Positions 1-9,328 of a DNA stretch of 64,000 nt are shown piece after piece. The stretch comes from Parachlamydiales bacterium. GTDB taxonomy: Bacteria > Chlamydiota > Chlamydiia > Chlamydiales > Rhabdochlamydiaceae. How positions within the stretch are numbered: the stretch's first letter is position 1; every line of letters starts with the position of its first letter. The translations under genes and the position numbers were made by a program. Location: contig PLXY01000003.1 of NCBI GenBank assembly GCA_003153295.1, positions 30,489 to 94,488 of the forward strand, written 5' to 3'. The notes beneath the pieces are model-generated. The model searched no databases, was not told the origin of the DNA, and saw only the letters and a program-made list of their open reading frames with translations.

Positions 1-28
1 GCGCGTCTGCCAATTCCGCCATGGCCGC
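1..28 (-). tRNA. tRNA-Leu, 5' part only (truncated by window start)
   Basis: Reverse complement reads GCGGCCATGGCGGAATTGGCAGACGCGC, a typical tRNA-Leu acceptor/D-arm start; the rest is outside the window. Confidence 0.75.
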
Positions 29-98
29 AGGAGCTCTAGTATAGGGTGAACTTGCTTTTTCTGGAACCACTTGTTACAATACAGTTGTGAGGGTCAAT

Positions 99-422
99 AT
101 GAGCGAAAATCTAAAAAAAATTACTGAAGACACATTTGATGCAGCAACAAAACAAGGTATTGTCCTTGTCGACTTTTATGCCGACTGGTGCGGTCCCTGC
201 CGGATGATCGCTCCGCATCTTGAAACTCTTTCAAAGGAACTCGAAGGGCAGGCCTCCATCGTCAAGCTAGATGTCGATCACGCTCAACAGATTGCTTCGA
301 AATATCAAGTCACTTCAATCCCTACCCTTATTCTTTTCCGAGAAGGAAAAGAAGTGGGTCGCATTGTGGGAGTTCGTGATCTTAAAGCTCTTAGAGAATT
401 TATTCTCTCTGCAAAGAAATAA
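99..422 (+). CDS. trxA: Thioredoxin
   Basis: WCGPC active site, thioredoxin fold; ORF opens at GTG 87, ATG at 99. Confidence 0.95.
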   Translation: MSENLKKITEDTFDAATKQGIVLVDFYADWCGPCRMIAPHLETLSKELEGQASIVKLDVDHAQQIASKYQVTSIPTLILFREGKEVGRIVGVRDLKALREFILSAKK

Positions 423-423
423 T

Positions 424-1962
424 CTAATCTGGCTGTGATGTTTCATCTATTCCATTTTCTGGAGCAGGAGGAGACTCCTGAAGCAGATTTTCTTGTTCTT
501 CATCAGAAAGAAGAAAATCTCGAGCCTGTTTAATACATTTAAATAAAGTTGTCGCTTCTTCTCGTTTTGAAGCGTCTAGCTTGTCGGGATGCACTTTGGG
601 AGAGAGTTTTTTAAACCCGTCTTGCACTTCTTTTGCAGTAAATTCCTTGTTTAAATCTAAAATTTTGCGAGGGGACTTTCCTTGGAGTATTTGTTGTCGA
701 AAATGGGTATAATCAGGATCGTCCTTTAGATCAGATTCTGTTTGAATTTTATTAAAATCTTCATTTAAAAAATCTCGCCACCGATTTCCAAAGACCAGAG
801 GCTTGATAGGAAGAGTAATCCACTTATTGAGTTGAGGAATAAGATAGTATCGAAAATCTTCAGCTAAATACAGACCCTGCAGAACTGCCATGGGATAACT
901 TAAATAAAGAGGAACGAGAGTTTTAAGGGTTCGGTAAAAAAGATAATCGCATTTCTTTTTCAGTGAAAGACCCACAAAGTCAGGAGCTATTTCCCAAGAT
1001 TTTTTAACCTGCTGTTTTAAACGAAGCTGGGTAGGAAAGACTAACCCGCAGCAAAACGCCACAGCTAAAGTAACGGGATAGCAATAGACTCTGGTGCTCA
1101 ACAGGAAAAAATTAAAGCCATGATTGAAAATCGAATTTGCAATCCTTTTTATCTTGGATAAGAGAGGAGAAGAGGGATGGGATACGGTTTTTTGTTTCCA
1201 TAGTGCTTCAAGAATACAGGAAACCATAAAGCTGATTTTATTAAGATCGGGTAGAGTAATCTGACGTAAATGCCTAATAGCCGATAAGGCATCAGTATTT
1301 AAACGGCACTTTTCTGTTCCCTCTTTTCCAAAGGTAAATTCAATTTTTTTTGGATCCAAAAGCAATGTAAGGAGCCAGTCGGAAAGATTTATTCTAAAAG
1401 GTTTCTCTTTTTGAAGAGGATTCTCATTTAAGAATTGTGTGAAACTTGCTCTCATTGTTTCGTCAAGGTTTGAATGAAAGTAGGCATCGGCTTTCCGAAG
1501 GAAAAAAGTACAGAGGGGTAGGCTAAGACTTATAGTACAGCCAAGATAATTCAGCGCTTTGAGGACCGCAAATGGATCCCTGTGGCGAATGCCTTGAAGG
1601 ATATTTTTTCCATCCACAACTGTGACCCTTAATTGAGAACCTATGGTCTCAATCCCCCAGATGAGAGCCAGGGTAAAAATCGTTGAAAAGAGCTTTGAAA
1701 TCATTGAAAGCTTTTGTTCAAGATTTAGCGGTAATGGATGATTGTTTTTGCCGTTGCTGCGGATATGCCGTACGATGATCACGAGACTGATAGTTAGGAG
1801 TGGCAGTTCAATTTTTAGCCGGTCATATCTATGATAACCTCCCATAATGGCAAAAACACCTAAAGCATAACTGGAGTAGCGCAATGTTGTGCTCTTAGAA
1901 TAATAAGAACAAGCCCAGGAATTTAAGTTGGAAGCATGATGATAGATAGCTGCAAGGCCCAT
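424..1962 (-). CDS. Hypothetical multi-pass membrane protein with C-terminal J-domain-like region
   Basis: Hydrophobic segments; C-terminal FKKLSPKVHPDKLDASKREEATTLFKCIKQARDFLL containing an HPDK motif. Confidence 0.7.
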   Translation of the reverse strand: MGLAAIYHHASNLNSWACSYYSKSTTLRYSSYALGVFAIMGGYHRYDRLKIELPLLTISLVIIVRHIRSNGKNNHPLPLNLEQKLSMISKLFSTIFTLALIWGIETIGSQLRVTVVDGKNILQGIRHRDPFAVLKALNYLGCTISLSLPLCTFFLRKADAYFHSNLDETMRASFTQFLNENPLQKEKPFRINLSDWLLTLLLDPKKIEFTFGKEGTEKCRLNTDALSAIRHLRQITLPDLNKISFMVSCILEALWKQKTVSHPSSPLLSKIKRIANSIFNHGFNFFLLSTRVYCYPVTLAVAFCCGLVFPTQLRLKQQVKKSWEIAPDFVGLSLKKKCDYLFYRTLKTLVPLYLSYPMAVLQGLYLAEDFRYYLIPQLNKWITLPIKPLVFGNRWRDFLNEDFNKIQTESDLKDDPDYTHFRQQILQGKSPRKILDLNKEFTAKEVQDGFKKLSPKVHPDKLDASKREEATTLFKCIKQARDFLLSDEEQENLLQESPPAPENGIDETSQPD

Positions 1963-1991
1963 GGCCTAAAATTGTATCATATTCATGAAAA

Positions 1992-4160
1992 TTAATTGTC
2001 AGTCCAGCCGAGCACATCGCGAATGATAGACCATCGCCGTTTTTTGGGAGTGGCGTTTTCTGTCTTGCCTAAGACCCATAAGTCGTATTGATGCTGGGTG
2101 AAGTGTTCATTTTTTTTCAGCAAAAGCCATTGATTGAGATAGCAGAGCATGCGGTCGGAACCGAGGGCGACTGGATATCCAAGGCTGTCTTGTGAAATCT
2201 CAACTTTGGGGATGACAACGGTAAAATTGGGATAGTTCAAACTCCAGGCAATCGATTGAGGTTGTCCTCGGAGCAAGACGTCATTGGGATAATTTTGTAC
2301 ATAGTCTTCATAACTCTCGATCACGGCGATTTGATCGGAAGGAACAATGGAACGGGCCAATGCTTCATAAGAGGTGCCCTTGCGGACGACGAGTTTGACT
2401 TGAGGATTCTTGACTATATCGTAGAGGGAAGTATAGGTGTGGCTGAATTTTTTCCTCATGACGAACACGATGCGCGACTCGAGATAGGGTTGGGAGAAGC
2501 ACATCTTTCTCAGTCGCTGTTCCGTGATGGAAACACCGGCCATGGCAATATCATACAAACCGGAATTGAGTTCATCTGCAAGATGGCTGAAATGGACGGG
2601 GATCAATTCTAGATCACATTGAAGATCCTCGGCTAATGTATAGGCAAACGACATATCGTAGCCGATCATCTTTCCATTGTTGCCCTGGAAGCTAAAAGGA
2701 ATCATTTCCGGATTGTAGCCGACCCGCAGAACTTTCGATTGAAGTACCCGTTCAAAGGTGTCACCAGTTCGAGGAGGGGGGAGCACATCTTGATACGTAT
2801 AGACCTTCACTTTAACGGGCGTATTGATATGAAGATCGCAGATGCTTTTAGTCGGATTGGAAATCTGTGGCAGCATGATCCAAGATTTAAAAGCAAAAAA
2901 GAAGATAACAACTGGAATCAAAGTCGTTGCAGTTTTTCGGATGACAGTGGTCCATTCCCATCGAAGAAGCCCATGGCAGGCAAGGGCAATCAATAAAGAG
3001 AGACTGGAGATCTCCATGACCGAAACAAGAGACTGGAATCCTGCAGTGAAGGGAAGCGTAGTCAGATAGGTATCGATGGCATTCAAGGGCAGTCCTAATG
3101 AATCTAGAAGAAAGTTGAGTGAATTGATCCAAGAACCAAGACCGACAGCTCCGAGGCTGGTTAAAAACGTCGTCACAAAGAGCTGGATTTGCGAAGTGAA
3201 AGAAAGCGGCATGTGATAAAAAATAGAGATAAAGAAGACAAAAACAGTGATAAAAAGGGAGCCTAAAGGAAGGTTAAAAATAATCGAAACAATCCCCTGG
3301 ACCTGATCTTGAAAAGCGGCATCTTTTTTATAGATCTTTTCTGATTCCCGCTTGATGAGTTCAATGATGAACGGCAGCGTTACAATCACGACGTTGGTCG
3401 TGAACGCCAGCAGCATGATGGGAGCTAAATCTTTGATCCACTTGGTGGCAGGAAGCGAAGTCAGCATGCCTACAATCCGAGGAATAATCCAAAAAACTAA
3501 AAGGCAAATAGCCAGAATATAGAGAATGAGGTAGGTGCTGATTTGTTTGACGGTGGCAACTTGGATCGTTCCGACACGGTCAGCGATAATCAAAAAAGTT
3601 CCCAGAGGTGTGATGCGGCTGATCCATCCCGTCATGCGAGTGAAGGCTTCGACTAAGGCATCCAAGAACGAGAGGACCGTTTGCTTTTCTCGGAGATGCA
3701 TGAGGGCAATTCCCAGAAGCAGTCCGAACATGACGACTGCAGGGACCATGTTGTTGGAGAGAGCATAAAAAATATTGTCAGGAATCAGCAGTTCAGCAAA
3801 GTTAATCGTGCTAGGTGTGAGTGTACTATAAGAGGAGTGAACAAGTCCTTGAGACCTGGGAAACAAAAAAACCACCATGTAGATCATACAGATATTGATG
3901 ACCCAAACGCCTCCAATAAAAATCAGTCCTTTCTGTAAGATTTGTTTGGCGCTCGAAGTAGCAAGCCGTCCAATCCCGTGAATCACCGCGCAAATGAGGT
4001 AGGGTATCGTTGTGATCTTTAAAATCATGATGTAGGCAGTTTCCCACGGAGCAAAAACGTGGCAAAGGTCTCCGAGAAAAAGACCGGCAAAAATCCCCAG
4101 AAGGGTAGCGGTGATCATTTGGAAGGTGAGAGAGCTGCGAAAAAAAGCAAGCACGGTCAA
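1992..4160 (-). CDS. Dicarboxylate/amino acid:cation symporter (DAACS) fused to a C-terminal extracellular solute-binding domain (SBP_bac_3-like)
   Basis: N-terminal ~420 aa symporter-like TM core; C-terminal VLRVGYNPEMIPFSFQGNNGKMIGYDMSFAYTLAEDL... GLYDIAMAGVSITEQRLRKMCFSQPY typical of amino-acid binding proteins. Confidence 0.85.
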   Translation of the reverse strand: MTVLAFFRSSLTFQMITATLLGIFAGLFLGDLCHVFAPWETAYIMILKITTIPYLICAVIHGIGRLATSSAKQILQKGLIFIGGVWVINICMIYMVVFLFPRSQGLVHSSYSTLTPSTINFAELLIPDNIFYALSNNMVPAVVMFGLLLGIALMHLREKQTVLSFLDALVEAFTRMTGWISRITPLGTFLIIADRVGTIQVATVKQISTYLILYILAICLLVFWIIPRIVGMLTSLPATKWIKDLAPIMLLAFTTNVVIVTLPFIIELIKRESEKIYKKDAAFQDQVQGIVSIIFNLPLGSLFITVFVFFISIFYHMPLSFTSQIQLFVTTFLTSLGAVGLGSWINSLNFLLDSLGLPLNAIDTYLTTLPFTAGFQSLVSVMEISSLSLLIALACHGLLRWEWTTVIRKTATTLIPVVIFFFAFKSWIMLPQISNPTKSICDLHINTPVKVKVYTYQDVLPPPRTGDTFERVLQSKVLRVGYNPEMIPFSFQGNNGKMIGYDMSFAYTLAEDLQCDLELIPVHFSHLADELNSGLYDIAMAGVSITEQRLRKMCFSQPYLESRIVFVMRKKFSHTYTSLYDIVKNPQVKLVVRKGTSYEALARSIVPSDQIAVIESYEDYVQNYPNDVLLRGQPQSIAWSLNYPNFTVVIPKVEISQDSLGYPVALGSDRMLCYLNQWLLLKKNEHFTQHQYDLWVLGKTENATPKKRRWSIIRDVLGWTDN

Positions 4161-4173
4161 AACCTACTTATTA

Positions 4174-4348
4174 TTTATAGAGGTAGTTTCAAAACTCCAT
4201 TTGGAACCAAATTCGCGCTTTTGACCTTGTATTCCCCTTGTACATAAATCGCCTACACTAGCTGTGTATGTCAATTTATGAAAATGCAAACCAGGTCAAA
4301 ATCATCAAAATTGGCTCCCAAAGCGAGTTTTGAAACCACCTCTTTATA
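4174..4348. repeat. ~175 bp imperfect palindrome (MITE-like), centre ~4261
   Basis: ATAGAGGTAGTTTCAAAACTC (left) versus reverse complement of GAGTTTTGAAACCACCTCTTTAT (right); apex TACAC-TAGCT-GTGTA. Confidence 0.75.
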
Positions 4349-4371
4349 TCTATCATAATTGGACCAGAAGT

Positions 4372-4818
4372 CTAACTAAATTGTAATTGCCTCCATGCTT
4401 CATAGAGGCCAATCGCAACAGAGTTGGACAAATTTAAACATCGCGCTCCTTCTTTCATGGGAATCTTGCAAAAGTGATCTGCCCATTTCTGATGAAAGTG
4501 AGGAGGAAGACCTGTGGTTTCGGATCCAAAAATCAGATGGTCGTCCGGACCAAAGTCGATCGTTGTGTGATATTTTGTCGCTTTTGAAGAAAAAAAGTAA
4601 AATGGATCTTGCAAAGAGTCTAGATAACTTTCTAGATCGTCAAGAAAAGAGACATTCACACCTTCCCAATAATCGAGACCGGCTCTTTTTAACCATCGAT
4701 CGGTTGTTTTAAAGCCTAAAGGCCGAACTAGGATGAGTTCTGCGCCTGTAACGGCGCAGGTGCGTACAATATTACCCGCGTTTTGAGGGATTTGAGGTTG
4801 GTATAAAACGATTTTCAA
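4372..4818 (-). CDS. trmL: tRNA (cytidine(34)-2'-O)-methyltransferase, SpoU/TrmL family
   Basis: MKIVLYQPQIPQNAGNIVRTCAVTGAELILVRPLGF; LIFGSETTGLP; LNLSNSVAIGLYEAWRQ SPOUT motifs. Confidence 0.93.
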   Translation of the reverse strand: MKIVLYQPQIPQNAGNIVRTCAVTGAELILVRPLGFKTTDRWLKRAGLDYWEGVNVSFLDDLESYLDSLQDPFYFFSSKATKYHTTIDFGPDDHLIFGSETTGLPPHFHQKWADHFCKIPMKEGARCLNLSNSVAIGLYEAWRQLQFS

Positions 4819-5627
4819 CGAATGTCTTTACGGTCTTCAAGGGGAGAAGCAATTTCAGGATTACCTCTAAAATTCCCTTGATTAGTCGGTAGGTTAGAAA
4901 GTGAATCGATGGGCTGTTGTGCAGGTGCATTTGCCTTCACGACTTCAATTTCAAAAGTGAGTAAACTGTTCGTAAATCGATTAAAGTCTTGGGTTTTGAA
5001 AGAGAGATCAGGATGAATATAGACAGTTCTTTTTTCCCCTTCTTTCATACCGATCAAAGCTCTTTTAAAGCCAGGCACAAGCTCTTCTTCTTCTAAATTA
5101 ATCCGAATTTCTTCTTTTGAAGAATCATCGACAATTTCATCAAGAAATTTAGCCGTATATCGAACAAGCGGAGTGTTTTTTTCCTCGACTGCAGGACCTG
5201 ATCCTTCTTTTTCCACTTTATATTGTAGCTTATTGGCTTCGATTTCTTTGATACCGGCAATAGATTTATTTTGGGCTAAAAAGTCTTCGGTTTTTTTCAG
5301 ATTTTCAGAGGCCAATTTCTTAAAGACAGCTTCTTGCGCATGGGCAACGATTTCCATGCACTTATCAGATGTTAATGTCTCATTTCCTTGTAGGGTGTCT
5401 TTGAAGCCTTGCACAATCTTATCTGTATCGTAGTTCATTCCTGTCGATTGAATGCTTTTTGCCATGAGAACACCCACAGCTTTGGAAGCTTCTAAGACTT
5501 TTTGTGTGATTTCAGCATCTCGAGCTGCCTTAGAAGAAGCTTCGATTTCAACAGGAGGTACTGCTGATTCTTCAGCGAAAGCAAAAGGAGAGATTAAGCA
5601 TAATAATGTTATAATAGTTCTATTCAT
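4815..5627 (-). CDS. mip: FKBP-type peptidyl-prolyl cis-trans isomerase, Mip-like
   Basis: Signal peptide, Mip N-terminal domain, C-terminal FKBP-like VPGFKRALIGMKEGEKRTVYIHPDL. Confidence 0.88.
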   Translation of the reverse strand: MNRTIITLLCLISPFAFAEESAVPPVEIEASSKAARDAEITQKVLEASKAVGVLMAKSIQSTGMNYDTDKIVQGFKDTLQGNETLTSDKCMEIVAHAQEAVFKKLASENLKKTEDFLAQNKSIAGIKEIEANKLQYKVEKEGSGPAVEEKNTPLVRYTAKFLDEIVDDSSKEEIRINLEEEELVPGFKRALIGMKEGEKRTVYIHPDLSFKTQDFNRFTNSLLTFEIEVVKANAPAQQPIDSLSNLPTNQGNFRGNPEIASPLEDRKDIR

Positions 5628-5669
5628 AGGTATACCTCTTATAAACTACCAAATTATCGTCTCCATAGA

Positions 5670-7457
5670 TTATATCCAAGTGATTTCTACAGGTTCGGCT
5701 TGAATTTTAAGCTCGTTCAATTGTTTTTTTGTCGGAGGAGAAGGAGTTTGCATCATCAAGTCGCTGCCTTTCTGTGTTTTAGGAAAGGCGATAACATCCC
5801 GAATATTATCTGTGCCGGTCAGCAACATAACGATCCGGTCGAGTCCAAATGCAAGTCCGAGGTGAGGCGGGGTGCCGTATTTGAGCGCTTCAACGAAAAA
5901 TCCAAATTTTTCTTCGATCTCCTGAGGACCTAAGTTTAAAATTTTAAACATTTTTTCTTGCAAGTCGCCATTGTGTATCCGTTGAGATCCTCCCCCGAGC
6001 TCATAACCATTGAGCACGAGGTCATAGGCCAAGGCTCTCACTTTCAAAGGATCGGTATCGAGGAGGTGGAGATCTTCAGGATTAGGAGAGGTGAAGGGAT
6101 GGTGCTCGCTTTCCATTCGGTTTTCTTCAGGATTCCAGCGGAGCAAAGGAAAGTCGACGACCCAAAGAAAATTGAGTTGTCCTTCTGGAATTAATTTTCT
6201 TTCTTTGGCGATATGGCGCCTAAGATGGTCCAGCCCTTGGTTGACAGCATCTTCGGTCCCTGCTGCAATCAGTAAGAGATCGCCTTTTTCCAGCTCTGTG
6301 CGTGAAAAAATCTCCTGCATGAGCTCTTCGGTGAAGAATTTTGCTACGCTAGAAGAAACCCCTTCCTCTTGCCGCTTGATCCAGGCGAGGCCGCCGAGCT
6401 TAAATTGCTGGACGAACTGAGTATAATTATCGATCTCGCGCCTTGAAACAGTAGATCCTCCTTTAACAAGAATCGCTTTGGCGCAGCCGCCGACAGCGAG
6501 AGGGTCGAGGAAAATTTTCGAGGTGGAATGTTTCACGATATCATCGAGGCGGACTAAAGACATGCCAAACCGAAGGTCGGGCCTATCGGTCCCGTAATAT
6601 TCCAGACAATCTTTATGGATCATGTAAGGAAAAGGTGTAGGCAGGTCGGTCCCGCGGCATTCTTTAAAGAGCTTGACCATGAGCCCTTCCATCAGCCTTT
6701 GGAGATCTTCGGGGATTCCAAAACTCATTTCGATGTCGATCTGCGTAAACTCCGGTTGACGATCGGCGCGGAGATTTTCATCGCGGAAGCATTGAGCGAT
6801 TTGAAAATACCGGTCCATACAAGAGACCATCAAAAGCTGTTTAAAAATTTGCGGCGATTGCGGAAGTCCATAGAAATTTCCTGGATAGATACGAGAAGGA
6901 ACCAAATAATCCCGGGCTCCCGTTTCTGGAATCGATTTCACTAAAATCGGTGTTGTAATTTCTAAAAACCCATGCTCATGCAAATAGTTTCGCGTGTGGT
7001 GCATGGTCAAATGGCGCGTGGCGAGGTTTCTTGCAATCTCTCCTCTCCGAATATCGAGATAACGGTATTTTAAACGGAGTTCTTCGTTGACATCGAGAAG
7101 ATCATCGCTAATGGAGAAAGGAGGCGTCTTTGCAGGAGATAAGATCTCGAGTTCATCGACTTGGATTTCGATCTCACCTGTTGCGAGTCTTTCATTGGGT
7201 GTTCCTCGAGGAGCCACAACACCGCGAACGGAAATCACCCATTCGGCGCGCAGTTTGGAAGCAATGGTGTGAAGATCTTGATTTTTATTCGGATCGAAAA
7301 TGAGTTGAGTCAATCCAAAACGGTCGCGAAGGTCAATGAAAATAAGCCCCCCTAAATCGCGTCGCCGGTGAACCCATCCTGAAAGTGTCACGCGTTTGCC
7401 CACAAAGGACATGTCTAAATCTCCACAGGTGTGGGTGCGGCGGTAATCGAATTTCAT
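5670..7457 (-). CDS. aspS: Aspartyl-tRNA synthetase
   Basis: Class II aaRS motifs; OB-fold N-terminus; FGLDRIVMLLTG. Confidence 0.97.
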   Translation of the reverse strand: MKFDYRRTHTCGDLDMSFVGKRVTLSGWVHRRRDLGGLIFIDLRDRFGLTQLIFDPNKNQDLHTIASKLRAEWVISVRGVVAPRGTPNERLATGEIEIQVDELEILSPAKTPPFSISDDLLDVNEELRLKYRYLDIRRGEIARNLATRHLTMHHTRNYLHEHGFLEITTPILVKSIPETGARDYLVPSRIYPGNFYGLPQSPQIFKQLLMVSCMDRYFQIAQCFRDENLRADRQPEFTQIDIEMSFGIPEDLQRLMEGLMVKLFKECRGTDLPTPFPYMIHKDCLEYYGTDRPDLRFGMSLVRLDDIVKHSTSKIFLDPLAVGGCAKAILVKGGSTVSRREIDNYTQFVQQFKLGGLAWIKRQEEGVSSSVAKFFTEELMQEIFSRTELEKGDLLLIAAGTEDAVNQGLDHLRRHIAKERKLIPEGQLNFLWVVDFPLLRWNPEENRMESEHHPFTSPNPEDLHLLDTDPLKVRALAYDLVLNGYELGGGSQRIHNGDLQEKMFKILNLGPQEIEEKFGFFVEALKYGTPPHLGLAFGLDRIVMLLTGTDNIRDVIAFPKTQKGSDLMMQTPSPPTKKQLNELKIQAEPVEITWI

Positions 7458-8740
7458 ACGTGTCCTTGAAGGAAATTTTCCAGTTTGGAGAGAGAGATTT
7501 TCTGAGCTGTTCTTGTCGCCATTTCTTTGATTTCGACTTCTCCCGTTTCCAACTCGCGGTCTCCCAAGATCACAGAGTAGCGGGCATTTTCGGCGTTGGC
7601 GAGCTGAAGGCCATTCTGTATTTTTTTACCCGAAAGATCCATTTCTGCAGCGATTCCCTGATGGCGTAAACGGCAGAGCAGGGCAAAGCAAGCCTCCATA
7701 GCCGTTTCACCCATCGGAATCAAAAAGAGAAGCGGGCGTAGTGGAGGAGGAAAGACGACGTCTTGTGCAACCATAGTCTGTAAAAGCCGTTCGATGCCTG
7801 TTGCAAACCCAACGGAAGGCAAATCAGGTCCTCCCAATGCACTCATGAGGCCATCATATCGGCCTCCTGCACCCAATGTATTTTGGGCTCCGAGCGATGC
7901 AGAGACCACTTCAAAGACAGTTTTATTGTAATAGTCCAGTCCTCGGACCAGCTTGTGATTGACGACGTAAGGGATTTTCTCCAATTCTAATAGCCGCTTG
8001 ACTTGTTCAAAATGGTGCCGAGCGTCATCGGAGAGGAACTCTAAAATCGAAGGAGCATGTGCGAGTAAAGCTTGATCGCCTTCATCTTTGGAATCTAAAA
8101 TACGAAGAATATTCTTAGTGAACCGGACTTGACTGTCAGCAGAGAGTTTTTCAAAATGCGGTTCGAGATATTTTTTTAAAGCATCGCGATAAGGAGTTCT
8201 AGAGGCTTCATCTCCGACGGAGTTGATCATCACTTTCAAACCCTTCAACCCGAGCCTGCGATAGGTTTCGCAGAGCAAATCGATCAGTTCAACATCTTGA
8301 GCAGGCTTACCGATCCCGATCGCTTCAGCGCCGAACTGGTGGTGCTGACGGTAGCGGCCTGATTGAGGTCTTTCGTAACGGAACATCGGTCCGATATAGA
8401 AAAACTTATGGAGGCCGGGAACTTGATCGAGATGTTTTTCAACAAATGATCGCATCACAGAGGCTGTCCCTTCAGGGCGAAGGGTCATAGATCTTTCACC
8501 TTTGTCCAAGAACGTATACATCTCTTTGGTCACGATATCAGAGCTTTCTCCGACGCCGCGGACAAAGAGTTCTGTTCTCTCAAAGAGAGGAGTCCTGATT
8601 TCTTTGAAACCGTAATCAGCCGCGCATTTGCGCATGATGTTTTCAACATACTGCCAATGGTCTGAGGCGCGCCAGGCATCTTCGGATTTGGGCTCTTTGG
8701 GTAAAATATCAAAGACGCCTTTAGGGATTGTATATTCCAT
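7454..8740 (-). CDS. hisS: Histidyl-tRNA synthetase
   Basis: GVFDILP..., RYERPQSGRYRQHHQFGAEAIG, LVRGLDYYNKTVFE, GGRYDGL. Confidence 0.97.
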   Translation of the reverse strand: MEYTIPKGVFDILPKEPKSEDAWRASDHWQYVENIMRKCAADYGFKEIRTPLFERTELFVRGVGESSDIVTKEMYTFLDKGERSMTLRPEGTASVMRSFVEKHLDQVPGLHKFFYIGPMFRYERPQSGRYRQHHQFGAEAIGIGKPAQDVELIDLLCETYRRLGLKGLKVMINSVGDEASRTPYRDALKKYLEPHFEKLSADSQVRFTKNILRILDSKDEGDQALLAHAPSILEFLSDDARHHFEQVKRLLELEKIPYVVNHKLVRGLDYYNKTVFEVVSASLGAQNTLGAGGRYDGLMSALGGPDLPSVGFATGIERLLQTMVAQDVVFPPPLRPLLFLIPMGETAMEACFALLCRLRHQGIAAEMDLSGKKIQNGLQLANAENARYSVILGDRELETGEVEIKEMATRTAQKISLSKLENFLQGHV

Positions 8741-8821
8741 AATATTGGACTGCCGATTCTACCCCTGAAAAGGTAAAAGCAGCAATAGTTATTTCTTAAT
8801 GATACAGGTTCTAAGGGATTG

Positions 8822-9052
8822 TTACTTTTGCTTTGAAATTTTTTCTCTAAGGACATAGGGATCTAGATCAATTTCATCTCCCCAAGCCAAAGTATCTGTT
8901 CTTGGATCGATTCGGACTTGATTAAAGAAATCTACAGAATTCCAAGCTTCAAAAACACCATGTCCCACAAATTCTCTTAAATCAACCTCACCTTCAAGAC
9001 TATCATCGAAGCGTATCCAAATATGGTAGTGGGGTTTTGGCTCGCAAGCCAC
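8822..9052 (-). CDS. DUF2442-family protein
   Basis: HIWIRFDDSLEGEVDLREFVG...VRIDPRTDTLAWGDEIDLDPYVLRE resembles DUF2442 consensus. Confidence 0.75.
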   Translation of the reverse strand: MACEPKPHYHIWIRFDDSLEGEVDLREFVGHGVFEAWNSVDFFNQVRIDPRTDTLAWGDEIDLDPYVLREKISKQK

Positions 9053-9065
9053 TATTTTTGCTCTT

Positions 9066-9122
9066 TTAAATCCATACGAGAAGAATACTAAAAAATTCAG
9101 AAATTGTCGGTATATTTAGCAT
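9066..9122 (-). pseudogene. Truncated DUF4160-like remnant upstream of DUF2442
   Basis: 18 aa frame MLNIPTISEFFSILLVWI* resembles the start of DUF4160 proteins (MPTISRFYGIVIRMY...), then stops. Confidence 0.4.
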
Positions 9123-9328
9123 TATTTGAATGTCTAGATAGTAATCATGTGAAATATTTGACTTTTTCGAATGACGCGATGCTGTTATCTGTAAATTTTT
9201 GCGGATTTTTATCTCCTAAACATATGAAGAAGGAGAGGTTTTCTTATCGCGATAGCCAAAAACTGCCAGCACTGCTGTCAGAAATTAGCTAGAGCCATAA
9301 TATATCAGTGAAAAGTGAGAATTCTAAC

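Noticed and set aside
2256-4247. Multiple ORFs of 60-118 aa antisense or shifted to the symporter-fusion gene (2256, 2739, 2842, 2887, 3535, 3681, 3826, 4059)
   Set aside because: They lie inside a well-supported 722 aa CDS and show no recognisable domains; shadow ORFs.
9104-9292. 62 aa plus-strand ORF upstream of DUF2442
   Set aside because: No domain; overlaps the DUF4160-like remnant on the opposite strand.
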